Shown here: piece by piece, positions 54,752-63,985 of the stretch
Position numbering within the stretch: the stretch's first letter is position 1
How the letters are laid out: each line of letters starts with the position of its first letter
From: Magnetovibrio sp. PR-2
GTDB lineage: Bacteria; Pseudomonadota; Alphaproteobacteria; Rhodospirillales; Magnetovibrionaceae
Direction: 5' to 3'
Length of the DNA stretch: 64,000 nt
Assembly (NCBI RefSeq): GCF_036689815.1
Contig: NZ_JBAHUR010000003.1
Coordinates: 62,001-126,000 of the forward strand
Translations under genes and position numbers: made by a program
The notes under the pieces: model-generated
The model's database searches: none
What the model was told of the DNA's origin: nothing
What the model saw: only the letters and a program-made list of their open reading frames with translations

Positions 54752-55297
54752 TTAAGCGTTTTCAGATGCTTCAGCGACATCACGCAGCATGAAAATCACG
54801 TCCAGGGCCGGGGGATTGTCCATGCCTAACTGGGTCAGCATACAGTGAACTTGACCCCGGTGATGGGTCTGGTGATTGAACAGTGTCAAGAAAATGTGAT
54901 GTGCTGGCGAAGCGTGTTTGGGGCCGCCGGACATGGTGCGATAACGCACTTCGCGTTCAAACCCGCCGTCCAGCCCAACGCTCATGCGGTCCACCATCAA
55001 CAGAATATGATCGTCCATGGCTTCACGTGCGAGGCGCAGCTCTTTGAGATCTTCATGGAGGATTTCGTCGAGGGATTTGACGCCGGAATACTCACCGATC
55101 AGGCGGCTGGTCCAAACACGGTCACCAACCAAGATGTGGTTCAATGTTGCGTGTATAGAGCCGAAAAAAGCACCGCGGTCCGCTCGGTAATCTTCGTCAC
55201 TGAGCGTCTGGATAGCGTCAAACAGGCGCTGATTGGCCCAAGCGTTGTAGCGGGCCATGATCTGCAAATCGTGAAGAGAGGCGAGACTTTCATTCAT
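54752..55297 (-). CDS. DinB-family protein
   Basis: A 181-residue four-helix-bundle protein of the DinB/YfiT group. Metal-binding His candidates are in NHILVGDRVW and NHQTHHRGQVH. Members are putative metal-dependent thiol transferases; the function is unknown. An upstream start at 55339 is possible; neither start has a good ribosome site. It is separated from dsrC by about 135 bases. Confidence 0.83.
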   Translation of the reverse strand: MNESLASLHDLQIMARYNAWANQRLFDAIQTLSDEDYRADRGAFFGSIHATLNHILVGDRVWTSRLIGEYSGVKSLDEILHEDLKELRLAREAMDDHILLMVDRMSVGLDGGFEREVRYRTMSGGPKHASPAHHIFLTLFNHQTHHRGQVHCMLTQLGMDNPPALDVIFMLRDVAEASENA

Positions 55298-55508
55298 AAG
55301 ATAAAAGCTACTGTTCTGGCCCTGTGGAATCAACTTCATAAATCATAGCAACTCCATGAGGACACGTGAAAGAGAAAGATTCGCGTGATGGTGCATGGAA
55401 TTCATGACAGGCACACGCATAAGACTTGGTTGGTAAACGATTATTCTATTTTCGCGTGCTAAACGACATCTCCCGTTTTGTGCACGCTGTGGTATTATCC
55501 GCTTCATT

Positions 55509-56045
55509 GTGAGAGTCGTAACCGCCCGCATTGTCCAGTTGATTACTGTGCTGTCTCTGTTTTTCGGGCAAGGCGCGTGGGCACAAGGTGTGCAATTGTC
55601 CGAAGTCTTTATCGATGCCCGCCAACCGGCCTATGTCACGTATCAGGCGCTGAGCCTGAAGACACCTCCTCTTGCACGCCAAGAAATGCTGGGCTACGCC
55701 AACTTAGATGGCGTCACGCTGGTGAAGTGGGATTTATTTCGGGACAATGTCGACAAATTCATCGCGTCAGGGATCCGCATCAACGAATATTCGAAAAACA
55801 AGACGGCGCTGAGCATCTTGACCATGCTGAAGACCAAGCCAGGGCGTCCGGTGTCCATCACGTGGAACGGCGGCATTGCGACCTCGTTTTTCGATTTTCA
55901 GTTGGCTGTTGAATCGTTTGAAGCCTTTCAGGAAAATCCCGTTCAGTATGAAATTGATCGCGATGCAGGTGAGTTTGGCAACAACCTAGATCCCGCTGTA
56001 CAGCTCCGCACCATGCTGGACCGCGAACAAGCTTCGCCGTTTTAG
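55509..56045 (+). CDS. Exported protein of unknown function
   Basis: A 178-residue protein starting at GTG with a signal peptide (cleavage probably after AWA-QGV). The mature part mixes strands and helices ([45 protein letters not shown]) and lacks Cys. No family recognised. It is 77 bases upstream of ilvD on the same strand but may be independent. Confidence 0.65.
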   Translation: MRVVTARIVQLITVLSLFFGQGAWAQGVQLSEVFIDARQPAYVTYQALSLKTPPLARQEMLGYANLDGVTLVKWDLFRDNVDKFIASGIRINEYSKNKTALSILTMLKTKPGRPVSITWNGGIATSFFDFQLAVESFEAFQENPVQYEIDRDAGEFGNNLDPAVQLRTMLDREQASPF

Positions 56046-56122
56046 GTGTTTTCACGCTGGAATTTCCCCGCAGAGGGGAGTATTTTGCCCTTCCTTCTCA
56101 ATCACCTTTTAGGGGTCAGACC

Positions 56123-57976
56123 ATGCCCGAATATCGTTCTCGTACATCCACTCATGGCCGTAATATGGCCGGAGCGCGCGGCTTGTGGCGCGCAACAGGC
56201 ATGAAAGACGGGGACTTTGGCAAGCCCATTATCGCGGTGGTGAACTCGTTCACCCAGTTCGTGCCGGGGCATGTACACCTGAAAGACTTGGGCCAACTGG
56301 TCGCACGTGAAATTGAACAGCACGGTGGCGTGGCGAAAGAATTCAACACCATTGCCGTGGATGACGGCATCGCCATGGGCCACGACGGCATGCTCTATTC
56401 GCTGCCGTCGCGCGAAGTGATTGCGGACAGTGTCGAATACATGGTCAATGCGCACTGCGCCGACGCCATGGTGTGTATTTCTAACTGCGATAAAATCACG
56501 CCAGGTATGATGATGGCGGCCATGCGCTTGAACATTCCGGCTGTGTTTGTGTCCGGTGGTCCCATGGAAGCGGGCAAAGTGGTGGTGGATGGTGAGGAAA
56601 TCGCGGTCGATCTCATTGACGCCATGATCCAAGCTGCAGACCCCAACGTTTCCGACGAAACCGTGATGGATTTCGAACGCGCGGCGTGCCCCACGTGCGG
56701 CTCGTGTTCGGGTATGTTCACGGCCAACTCCATGAACTGCTTGGCCGAAGCGTTCGGCTTAGCGCTTCCGGGGAACGGTTCGTTGGTAGCGACCCATGCA
56801 AATCGTAAAAGTTTGTTCGAAGAAGCCGGGCGCGTGGTTATGGAAATCACCAAGCGTTACTACGAGGACGATGACGACAGCGTGTTGCCACGCAATTTGG
56901 GCGGTAAAAAGACATTCCAAAACGCCATTGCTTTGGACATCGCCATGGGCGGGTCCACCAACACGGTGTTGCACATCTTGGCCATTGCCAACGAAGGCAA
57001 GATTGATTTCACCATGAACGACATCGACGAGATGAGCCGCAAAGTCCCGCACTTGGCCAAAGTCGCGCCGAGCACCCAGCTGTTCCACATGGAAGACGTG
57101 CACCGCGCTGGCGGCATTATGAGCATCTTGGCGGAACTTGACCGCGCCGGGCTGATCCATCGTGACGTCAGCACCGTGCATTCACCGTCACTGGGTGAGG
57201 CCATGGACCATTGGGATGTGGCGAACACGGACAACGAACAGGTCAAAGCGTTTTACCGCTCCGCTCCAGGGGGCGTTCCGACGCAAACCGCGTTCAGCCA
57301 AGACAAATACTATGAGACCTTGGATACCAACCGGGAACTCGGTTGTATCCGCAACCTCGAAAACGCCTACAGTCAAGACGGTGGCTTGGCCGTTTTGTTC
57401 GGCAACATTGCTGAAAACGGCTGCATCGTGAAGACCGCAGGGGTGGACGAAAGCATTCTGAAGTTCACCGGCCGTGCACGGATTTGTGAAAGCCAAGACG
57501 AAGCGGTTGAAAAGGTCTTGGCCGGCGACATCGTGAAAGGTGACGTGGTGATGGTCATCTACGAAGGCCCCAAAGGCGGCCCAGGCATGCAGGAAATGCT
57601 GTACCCGACCGCGTACTTGAAATCCATGGGATTGGGCAAGGATTGTGCTTTGCTGACCGACGGACGTTTTTCCGGCGGCTCGTCCGGGCTATCCATCGGT
57701 CACGTGTCACCAGAAGCTGCCGAAGGCGGTGCCATCGGTTTGGTGGAAGAGGGTGACACCATTGAAATCGATATTCCCGGACGCACCATCAACGTGGCTG
57801 TCAGCGACGACGTCCTGACACAACGCCGCGCCAAGATGGAAGCACGTGGCAAAGACGCTTGGAAACCCACCAAAGAGCGCCCGCGCAAAGTCAGCCAAGC
57901 CCTGCGCGCCTACGCCGCCATGGCGACCAGTGCGGACAAAGGGGCCGTGCGCGACGTATCCTTGTTAGAGCGTTAA
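56123..57976 (+). CDS. ilvD: Dihydroxy-acid dehydratase
   Basis: A 617-residue IlvD that dehydrates dihydroxy-acids in valine, leucine and isoleucine synthesis. Cluster-binding Cys occur in [13 protein letters not shown] and [19 protein letters not shown], as in the [4Fe-4S] bacterial type. [15 protein letters not shown] and [17 protein letters not shown] are active-site signatures. AGGGG precedes the ATG. Followed by a terminator. Confidence 0.97.
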   Translation: MPEYRSRTSTHGRNMAGARGLWRATGMKDGDFGKPIIAVVNSFTQFVPGHVHLKDLGQLVAREIEQHGGVAKEFNTIAVDDGIAMGHDGMLYSLPSREVIADSVEYMVNAHCADAMVCISNCDKITPGMMMAAMRLNIPAVFVSGGPMEAGKVVVDGEEIAVDLIDAMIQAADPNVSDETVMDFERAACPTCGSCSGMFTANSMNCLAEAFGLALPGNGSLVATHANRKSLFEEAGRVVMEITKRYYEDDDDSVLPRNLGGKKTFQNAIALDIAMGGSTNTVLHILAIANEGKIDFTMNDIDEMSRKVPHLAKVAPSTQLFHMEDVHRAGGIMSILAELDRAGLIHRDVSTVHSPSLGEAMDHWDVANTDNEQVKAFYRSAPGGVPTQTAFSQDKYYETLDTNRELGCIRNLENAYSQDGGLAVLFGNIAENGCIVKTAGVDESILKFTGRARICESQDEAVEKVLAGDIVKGDVVMVIYEGPKGGPGMQEMLYPTAYLKSMGLGKDCALLTDGRFSGGSSGLSIGHVSPEAAEGGAIGLVEEGDTIEIDIPGRTINVAVSDDVLTQRRAKMEARGKDAWKPTKERPRKVSQALRAYAAMATSADKGAVRDVSLLER

Positions 57977-58035
57977 ACCCTCAGCCCATCCAATGCTCGA
58001 GCAAGGCCGCAAGCTTCAGCTCTAGAAGACATACA

Positions 58036-58077
58036 AAACCGGACTTGGTGTGAAATCCAGGTCCGGTTAGCTTTTTT
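58036..58077 (+). terminator. Terminator of ilvD
   Basis: AACCGGACTTGG and CCAGGTCCGGTT form a 12-bp stem (one G-T pair) around TGTGAAAT, then a T-run. Confidence 0.88.
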
Positions 58078-58119
58078 AATGCGTGCAATTCAATGCGTTA
58101 ATGAGCGTGTATCGAAGTC

Positions 58120-58326
58120 CTATTTTGACCGAGAGGCTCCGCGTCTCGCTCCGCCAAAGGTGTTTCCGCGATTGTTGCCGCCCGGGCCTTTGATGGTCTG
58201 CCCGCCAGAACTGAAAGGCTCGGCTTGCGTCTGTTGGCCCGCGTCGTCGGTGTTGGCTTTAAGCTTCTTTGCTTTCTTCTTCAGCGCATTTGTTTTTGCA
58301 CGTTGGCGTGCTCTTTCTTTTGTCAT
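58120..58326 (-). CDS. Small basic protein
   Basis: A 68-residue protein with a Lys/Arg-rich helical N-terminus (MTKERARQRAKTNALKKKAK) and a Gly/Ser/Asn-rich end (GGNNRGNTFGGARRGASRSK). It starts 29 bases after the stop of the oxygenase gene on the same strand. The frame extends to 58383, but inside the upstream gene. Composition suggests nucleic-acid or ribosome contact; function unknown. Confidence 0.72.
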   Translation of the reverse strand: MTKERARQRAKTNALKKKAKKLKANTDDAGQQTQAEPFSSGGQTIKGPGGNNRGNTFGGARRGASRSK

Positions 58327-58355
58327 GTCGAAGGTGGCCTTTCTGGATTTATAAA

Positions 58356-58958
58356 CTAAACAAATGCGGGACCATGTGTCCAAGCAACGAGAGAGTGGCG
58401 CAAACCGCTGATCACCGGCACCACACGGTGAAGTGTTGTCGCCGCAAAAATGACGGCCGTGCCTTGATGGCGTGGTGCCTGAAAGGGGTGTCCGTCAGCA
58501 TTGATTTCCAGCGTGCCGCCTGTGTAACCCTCTGGCTTCGTGAGCTGCACGGAAACGGTGAGCTTGCGCCGCGCCGCAGTGCTGCCTTTTCCCCGGTCAA
58601 TATGCCAATCATAATAATGTCCAGGGCCATAAGCGGCCAATTGCAGCTGTTCTTCAAACCCTTCAAGGGCAAAATTAAAATGCTCTCGGTTCGCCTGAGC
58701 GATTAGCCGCGCCATGCGTTCGTCTACCCATGCAAGGTCATCTCTTTCGGGTAGCCATGCCAAGGTGGACTGGCGCACACTTTGGTCAAATTGCCCAGCG
58801 ACAAGAGCGCCGTCCCCAGCTTCGAGCTGCTTTAAAACGTCAATGAGCTGCGTGCATTCTATAGGGGAAAACGCAGCTTCTATAACAGCCCAAAACTGAA
58901 GGGGGCTGTTGTCACCTGTCGCAGTTTGAAGCGGGGCAGTCGGCGGCCGACTTAACAT
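58356..58958 (-). CDS. 2OG-Fe(II) oxygenase family protein
   Basis: A 200-residue double-stranded beta-helix dioxygenase. Iron ligands are His and Asp in YDWHIDRG and a distal His in TTLHRVVPV, with the 2-oxoglutarate Arg in LRHSLVAW. YTGGTLEI is the typical core strand. The group resembles PKHD-type (PiuC) hydroxylases; the substrate is unknown. First gene of a probable two-gene unit with the small basic protein. Confidence 0.88.
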   Translation of the reverse strand: MLSRPPTAPLQTATGDNSPLQFWAVIEAAFSPIECTQLIDVLKQLEAGDGALVAGQFDQSVRQSTLAWLPERDDLAWVDERMARLIAQANREHFNFALEGFEEQLQLAAYGPGHYYDWHIDRGKGSTAARRKLTVSVQLTKPEGYTGGTLEINADGHPFQAPRHQGTAVIFAATTLHRVVPVISGLRHSLVAWTHGPAFV

Positions 58959-59473
58959 TCAGGACAGGTCCTTTTGTGGATGATTGAAGCAAATGAACGT
59001 CTCGAATGCATACGCTTATTCGTTCCACAAAGATATAAAAATGCATATTCAAAATAAATAAATTCAAATAAAATAATAAATATTATTTAGCTATTTATGT
59101 CGTAACCCGCTGTTTGTGTGGGGATTTTATTTTATTTTTTTAAAAACAATATTTTCATTTTATTTATTTTAATTATTTCGATCCGTCACATAACTGTCTT
59201 ATCCATTGACTTTTGATTGAAACTGCCCACTTATCCCTCACAGAGACTTAAACATATGCTGGTGTTGGCGAATTGGTTTGCACACTGATCGAGCCGTGTT
59301 TTTCTCTGACTTCGATATTTTCTGACATTCAGATCATTCATGAGACCGCGTGCACAAGGCGTATCGAAAGCCTGTGAGCAAACGCCTGAGCTGCCTGATC
59401 GCGCTCATGGCTTTGCAGCCTGTTTACGGGCAAGTGGTTCAATGAAATTCCGCGTTCCGTAATAAGGATAATC
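58959..59473. other. AT-rich gene-free region
   Basis: A 515-base gap. The part at 59030-59180 is dominated by A/T runs and is far below the local GC level. A weak promoter candidate (TTGACT at 59206 and a poor -10 about 17 bases on) could serve the CDP-alcohol transferase. No ORF is supported. Confidence 0.5.
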
Positions 59474-60118
59474 ATGACGACACCGGATGGGGATGCCCAA
59501 CCCACAATCATTTCTTATGTAAAAGACCTTCCAAATGTGTGTTCACTCGCCGGTCTGGCGTGCACCGTTATGGCAATCTATTTCAGTATTTTGGGCATAT
59601 ACCCAGCCGCCATGATCGGCATGATTTGGGCCGTTGCTTTTGACTGGGCCGACGGACTTATTGCACGAAGGATGAAGGGGCGGACGGGCAACGACAGTAA
59701 ACTTGGGGGACAGCTTGATATTGTTATCGACATTGTCAGCTACGGCGTTACCCCCGCCATTGTTCTCCTAAGTTATGGAAAGTTCGATCCGCTGTTTCTT
59801 GTCGGGGCATTTATTATGCTTGGTGCAAGCGCAATTCGGCTGAGTTACTTTAGCACGTATGGTCTATCAGGTGGGTCGAAGTACACAGGCTTGGCACTGG
59901 ACAACAACAGCATCCTACTCGTCTTCATATTCTTATTTGAAAGTTTAGTTAGTCCCGGTGTATTTGCGATCATTCTTTACATCAGCGGCTTAAGTCTGGC
60001 GGCCCTCAATGTATCGCAAATCAAAACACCCAAGCTTTCTGGCAACCCCGTCAATGTCTACCTCCTCGCTGCTTATACTCTTGCCATCACTGCAATATAT
60101 GGCTGGAAACTTATTTAG
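59474..60118 (+). CDS. CDP-alcohol phosphatidyltransferase
   Basis: A 214-residue inner-membrane enzyme with about six helices. The CDP-OH-P motif is present: DWADGLIARR followed by GGQLDIVIDIVSYG. Twelve residues separate AR from the next Gly, against eight in the canonical motif, so the loop has four extra residues. It may be a phosphatidylserine synthase-like or other head-group transferase. GATAATC precedes the ATG. It is 47 bases upstream of a cytidylyltransferase gene, suggesting the latter supplies a CDP-activated alcohol. Confidence 0.88.
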   Translation: MTTPDGDAQPTIISYVKDLPNVCSLAGLACTVMAIYFSILGIYPAAMIGMIWAVAFDWADGLIARRMKGRTGNDSKLGGQLDIVIDIVSYGVTPAIVLLSYGKFDPLFLVGAFIMLGASAIRLSYFSTYGLSGGSKYTGLALDNNSILLVFIFLFESLVSPGVFAIILYISGLSLAALNVSQIKTPKLSGNPVNVYLLAAYTLAITAIYGWKLI

Positions 60119-60165
60119 ATGGAGAACCTCTCAACAAACAAAACAATCAAGGAGTTTCTACAGCC

Positions 60166-60669
60166 ATGATGGTCTATACGGTCGGCACATTTGATGTGTT
60201 ACATGTGGGGCACTTAGCATTATTGGAATACTGCAAAACATTAGGCGATGTTGTCGCCGTTGGTGTTGCATCCGATAGTGTCGTGAATTCTTACAAGCCC
60301 AATGTTCCTATTATTCCCCTTGATCAACGCATTGAAATGCTAAAGGCCTTGCGATGCGTGGACATTGTTCGCCCCTACCATGAACTTGAGTATGTATCAG
60401 CTTGCAAAGACTTGAACCCGGACATTTTTGTCATTGGGGAGGATTGGGGAGATAACCCCCATAACTTAGATGTTGAGCACTATTTAAAATCTGAGGGCAA
60501 GCAAATCGTCCAGGTCAATTATAATCCTCGAACTTCTTCAACGGAAATTAAGCGCAACGTCATGTCTCAAGCCGCAGCTCGCGGTTTAACGGACGTTGCG
60601 CCTGACCGCTCACCAGTGCTCAGGCGTGTCGCCGAGACGGATGGTCATGCGCGCACTTCTCGCGTTTAA
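60166..60669 (+). CDS. Cytidylyltransferase (TagD/GCT-like)
   Basis: A 167-residue nucleotidyltransferase. The catalytic HxGH motif is in GTFDVLHVGHLALLEYC, and RTSSTEIKRN is the C-terminal motif. It transfers CMP from CTP to a phosphorylated alcohol, such as glycerol-3-phosphate or an amino alcohol phosphate. The last 25 residues (DRSPVLRRVAETDGHARTS) are an unstructured extension beyond the usual end. AAGGAG precedes the ATG (60166, or ATG 60169). Confidence 0.9.
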   Translation: MMVYTVGTFDVLHVGHLALLEYCKTLGDVVAVGVASDSVVNSYKPNVPIIPLDQRIEMLKALRCVDIVRPYHELEYVSACKDLNPDIFVIGEDWGDNPHNLDVEHYLKSEGKQIVQVNYNPRTSSTEIKRNVMSQAAARGLTDVAPDRSPVLRRVAETDGHARTSRV

Positions 60670-60724
60670 AGCTGGGTCTTGAACACCACCAGATTTGTTT
60701 CGCATTCACGACAAGGATTAAGAG

Positions 60725-61507
60725 ATGCACTTCGCACGACAGACTTTCACGTACATTCGACAAGCCATAACCGTTGCGATACTTGTTTGCGTATCTTCTG
60801 GCACGGCATTATCCGCAGACGATCACCTCAGCCTACCCACAAATGCTCATGCAAAATCTTACGGCAGCGGATGGGAATGTGATCGCGGCTATCGAGAGAA
60901 GCTCGGGGCCTGTGAAGCCGTCAAAATTCCCGATAACGCATATGCGACCGACGCGACGTATGGACAAGGTTGGGCGTGTAAACGTGGCTTTAAGGAGAAC
61001 AAAGAAAGCTGTCAGTCCATTAACGTGCCGGAGCATGCTTATCTCAATTCTTCAGGTGATCGTTGGGAATGTAACAGAGGCTATCAAAACAAAGATGATA
61101 TCTGCGCCAAAATAGCTGTTCCTCTCAATGGGTATTTATCAACGTCTTCATACGGGTCTGGTTGGGAATGCAATCGTGGATTTCGGGCCGTAAAAACGAA
61201 CTGTGTCGCCGTTAAAGTTCCTGCAAACGGTTATTTTGTGGAAGGTGGATATGGAAGCGGATGGGAATGCGATCGTGGCTATACAGTTGACGGTGAAAAT
61301 TGCGTTGCGGTGCGCATCCCCACAAACGGGTATTTTGCGGGGTCTTCATCAAGGCGTGGTTGGGCATGCGAACGGGGGTTTCGCATAAAAGGTGAAACCT
61401 GTGCCAAAGTCACCGTCCCTGAAAATGCTCACCTCGATTATTCCGGCAACAATTGGGAATGTGATCGACCGTATCGCAAACAAAGAGATGCTTGTGTGCT
61501 GCCTTAA
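60725..61507 (+). CDS. Exported Cys/Trp tandem-repeat protein
   Basis: A 260-residue secreted protein with a signal peptide (cleavage probably near ALSADD). It then has seven repeats of about 33-35 residues. Each begins with VPxNAYL or IPTNGYF-type residues and contains YGSGWECDRGY or a variant, then a second Cys about 9-10 residues later. Two Cys per repeat suggest one disulfide each. The first repeat is partial and the last ends in CDRPYRKQRDACV. It follows the two CDP-linked enzymes in the same direction. Not recognised as a known family. Confidence 0.8.
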   Translation: MHFARQTFTYIRQAITVAILVCVSSGTALSADDHLSLPTNAHAKSYGSGWECDRGYREKLGACEAVKIPDNAYATDATYGQGWACKRGFKENKESCQSINVPEHAYLNSSGDRWECNRGYQNKDDICAKIAVPLNGYLSTSSYGSGWECNRGFRAVKTNCVAVKVPANGYFVEGGYGSGWECDRGYTVDGENCVAVRIPTNGYFAGSSSRRGWACERGFRIKGETCAKVTVPENAHLDYSGNNWECDRPYRKQRDACVLP

Positions 61508-61810
61508 CGGAGTTCAACTCTTCTCTAACAGCTAACTTTTTCGTTCAAATGTGCGCTGCAGCATACCATTGTGTTTGCAAAAGTATGACTTAAGTCATTG
61601 GGGTTAAGCTTTTATTCGCTAACACTCATGTTGCGGTGCGACGGGAAGGGCGGAACTTAGCCATTGATCCGGTTCGTTTTTTCAAGTAGTCCAAATGTAT
61701 GTGAAATGGGGACGGGCGTGCTGAATGACCGATGAAAACATCGGCAATGCCTTATCAACGCGAAGCTCATCCCCCATATAAAACGGGAAAACCCGTGTGG
61801 AGAGTGGACA
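61508..61810. other. Intergenic region before the hemerythrin-response regulator gene
   Basis: A 303-base gap. ACGGGAAAACCCGT (61783-61796) is a 5-bp hairpin just ahead of the ribosome site of the next gene and could affect translation. No clear terminator for the repeat protein was seen, and no ORF is supported. Confidence 0.4.
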
Positions 61811-62674
61811 GTGTTAGTGGAATGGTCCAAGGATTTGGAGACCGGTGTGACGTTTGTCGACGCCGATCACAAGGTCCTTATTAATTTGTTGAACCAGGTC
61901 AACGACTGCATTGACGAGAACGAGGAAAGCACCGTTCTGGGCAGTGTCCTGGATGCCTTGGTGGAATACACCGACTATCATTTTTTGCGCGAAGAAAAGA
62001 TGATGGAACTCAGCCACTACGCCGGCTTGGAAACGCACCGCGATACGCATCGCTCGCTCAGCCGCCAAGTGCGCCGCATCTTTGAAGATTATCAAAATAG
62101 CCCCTGGAAAGTCAGCGCACACGACATCCGCGACTTTCTTCAGTCCTGGCTGGTTGATCACATCATGGGATCCGACTTCGCCTATCGTGATACATGTTTG
62201 GATAATGAACAAGCCCACGACGCTGCGGGCAATGTTGGCTTCTTGGGCGATGGCTCCGATTTTAACAGCTGGGAACATCTGCGCATTATGTTGGTCGACG
62301 ACAACCCGAATTTTCGTCGGTTGATCCGCACCATCTTGCGGGCCGTGGGTATTCGCAACATCCAGGTGGTGGACAATGCCCAAGACGGTCTCGACCGTTT
62401 GGCGGAGCGCCCGGCGGACATCGTTCTATGCGATTGGGTTATGGAAGAGATGAACGGAACTGAGTTCGCCCACAACGTTAACGAAGTCTTGAATCTACCC
62501 ACGCGCGTGGTGTTGCTGACAGGCTATTCGACGGATGTACTGAAGGATCGCTCTAGCGACTTAGGCATTGCCGAATATATTCAAAAGCCGGTGAAAGCGC
62601 GCAATCTTCTGGAAACCATTTCGCGCGTGGCCGTAGCTGTAAACCACACGGAAGACCAGATCGCCGCGAGCTGA
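61811..62674 (+). CDS. Hemerythrin-response regulator receiver fusion
   Basis: A 287-residue protein starting at GTG with GGAGAG upstream. Residues about 1-130 form a bacteriohemerythrin (ADHKVLINLLNQV, DYHFLREEKMM, THRDTHRSL and WLVDHIMGSDFAY), with all di-iron His/Glu/Asp positions apparent. After a linker comes a receiver domain (about 160-275): MLVDDNPNFRRLI, the phosphorylated Asp in IVLCDWVMEEMNG, VLLTGYS and the Lys in IQKPVKA. The order (O2/redox domain first, receiver last) suggests a redox-sensing signalling adaptor. No DNA-binding output. Confidence 0.9.
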   Translation: MLVEWSKDLETGVTFVDADHKVLINLLNQVNDCIDENEESTVLGSVLDALVEYTDYHFLREEKMMELSHYAGLETHRDTHRSLSRQVRRIFEDYQNSPWKVSAHDIRDFLQSWLVDHIMGSDFAYRDTCLDNEQAHDAAGNVGFLGDGSDFNSWEHLRIMLVDDNPNFRRLIRTILRAVGIRNIQVVDNAQDGLDRLAERPADIVLCDWVMEEMNGTEFAHNVNEVLNLPTRVVLLTGYSTDVLKDRSSDLGIAEYIQKPVKARNLLETISRVAVAVNHTEDQIAAS

Positions 62675-62683
62675 TCTGGCGTC

Positions 62684-63454
62684 CTAAAGGCTTAACGCAC
62701 ACCATACCGGGGTGTGATCCGACGGCTTTTCCCAGCCGCGTGGCGTTTTGTCGATGCCGCTGGCGCTGAGCTTGTCAGCGGCCTGAGGGCTCAACAGCAA
62801 GTGATCAATGCGACACCCTTCGTCCCGGTCCCAAGAGCCCGCGCGATAATCCCACCACGAATAGCGCCCACCCTCAGCATTACAAGCCCGAAACGCGTCT
62901 GTCAGACCTAAGTTCACGATGCAACGCAACGCATTGCGGCTTTCAGGCAAATAGAGCGCGTCGCGCGTCCACTTGGACGGATCGTGCACGTCTTGGGGTT
63001 CGGGGATGACGTTGTAATCACCGCCCAACACAAACGGTTCTTCCGTTTTGAGCAGTTCGCGAGCATGGGCATAAAGCCTGCGCATCCAGCGGATTTTGTA
63101 GTCGTATTTCTCCCCGGGGGTGGGGTTGCCGTTGGGCAGGTAGATACAGCCCAGGCGCACACCTTGAACGATGCCTTCGACATAGCGCGCTTGCACGTCT
63201 TCCTCTTCGCCGGGCAAGCGGGTCGCGGTGACTTCGATGGGCGTCTTGGACAAGATTGCCACGCCGTTATAGGTCTTTTGCCCCACCACGGCAGCTTCAT
63301 AGCCCGCGGCGTTCACTTCCATCATCGGGAACTTCTCTTCGACACCTTTGAGCTCTTGCAACAGCACCACGTCCGGCTCGAATTCACCCAGCCATTTGAT
63401 CAAGTGTTCTTGGCGGGCTTTGAGTGAGTTGACGTTCCAGGTGGCGATTTTCAT
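62684..63454 (-). CDS. xth: Exodeoxyribonuclease III
   Basis: A 256-residue EEP-fold AP endonuclease. It starts at MKIATWNVNSLKAR and carries LLQELKG, YNGVAILSK, YLPNGNP, LGGDYNVIPEPQDVHDP, CRIDHLLLS and the final SDHTPVWC, i.e. all catalytic residues. Repairs abasic sites. The frame is open upstream to 63475. Its start is about 20 bases beyond the erpA terminator. Confidence 0.95.
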   Translation of the reverse strand: MKIATWNVNSLKARQEHLIKWLGEFEPDVVLLQELKGVEEKFPMMEVNAAGYEAAVVGQKTYNGVAILSKTPIEVTATRLPGEEEDVQARYVEGIVQGVRLGCIYLPNGNPTPGEKYDYKIRWMRRLYAHARELLKTEEPFVLGGDYNVIPEPQDVHDPSKWTRDALYLPESRNALRCIVNLGLTDAFRACNAEGGRYSWWDYRAGSWDRDEGCRIDHLLLSPQAADKLSASGIDKTPRGWEKPSDHTPVWCALSL

Positions 63455-63471
63455 GTGAGCTAAACCTTCCA

Positions 63472-63500
63472 ACAAAAAGACCCGCGAAAGCGGGTCCTCT
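63472..63500 (-). terminator. Terminator of erpA
   Basis: On the minus strand GACCCGC and GCGGGTC pair around TTTC, followed by TTTTTG. It separates erpA from xth. Confidence 0.85.
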
Positions 63501-63524
63501 TGGTAGCACGATTCTGACCGAGGC

Positions 63525-63875
63525 TTAAACCGAGAACGAGCTGCCGCAGCCGCATGTGCTGGACGCGTTCGGGTTGTCCATGGTGAAGTAGTTGCCCATC
63601 AAATCGTTTTTGAAGTCCAACACTGTGCCGCTGACAAAAGGTATGGAGGTCTCGTCCACCACCACGGCAATGCCGTCGCGTTCGAACAGGACGTCGTCGT
63701 CGTTCACTTTGTCATCTAGGCTGAAGTTGTACTGAAAGCCGGAACAACCGCCACCGGTGATGCCGATGCGCAGCTTCATAGCCGGGTTGTTTTCGTTTTC
63801 GATCAAAAGCTTGATGCGGGCCACGGCACCGTCGCCGATTTGCAGGCCTTCTTGAATTTCTGTTGTGTCGGGCAT
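63525..63875 (-). CDS. erpA: Iron-sulfur cluster insertion protein ErpA
   Basis: A 116-residue A-type carrier that inserts Fe-S clusters into enzymes such as IspH. The three cluster Cys are in GGGCSGFQYNF and STCGCGSSF. An acidic N-terminal extension precedes the core. CAAAGAGG lies upstream of the start at 63875. Confidence 0.94.
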   Translation of the reverse strand: MPDTTEIQEGLQIGDGAVARIKLLIENENNPAMKLRIGITGGGCSGFQYNFSLDDKVNDDDVLFERDGIAVVVDETSIPFVSGTVLDFKNDLMGNYFTMDNPNASSTCGCGSSFSV

Positions 63876-63985
63876 TTGGACCTCTTTGAGGGTATCTTAT
63901 TCGGGAAATCTTATATTAACCGATTTCACCCAATATGTAAGCGCAAATGCTTGCTCCACAAGGGGCGTCGGAGTAGGTTCCCCGC

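Noticed and set aside
59338-59473. Possible attachment site or mobile-element edge next to the AT-rich island
   Set aside because: No direct repeats, tRNA end or integrase gene could be seen.
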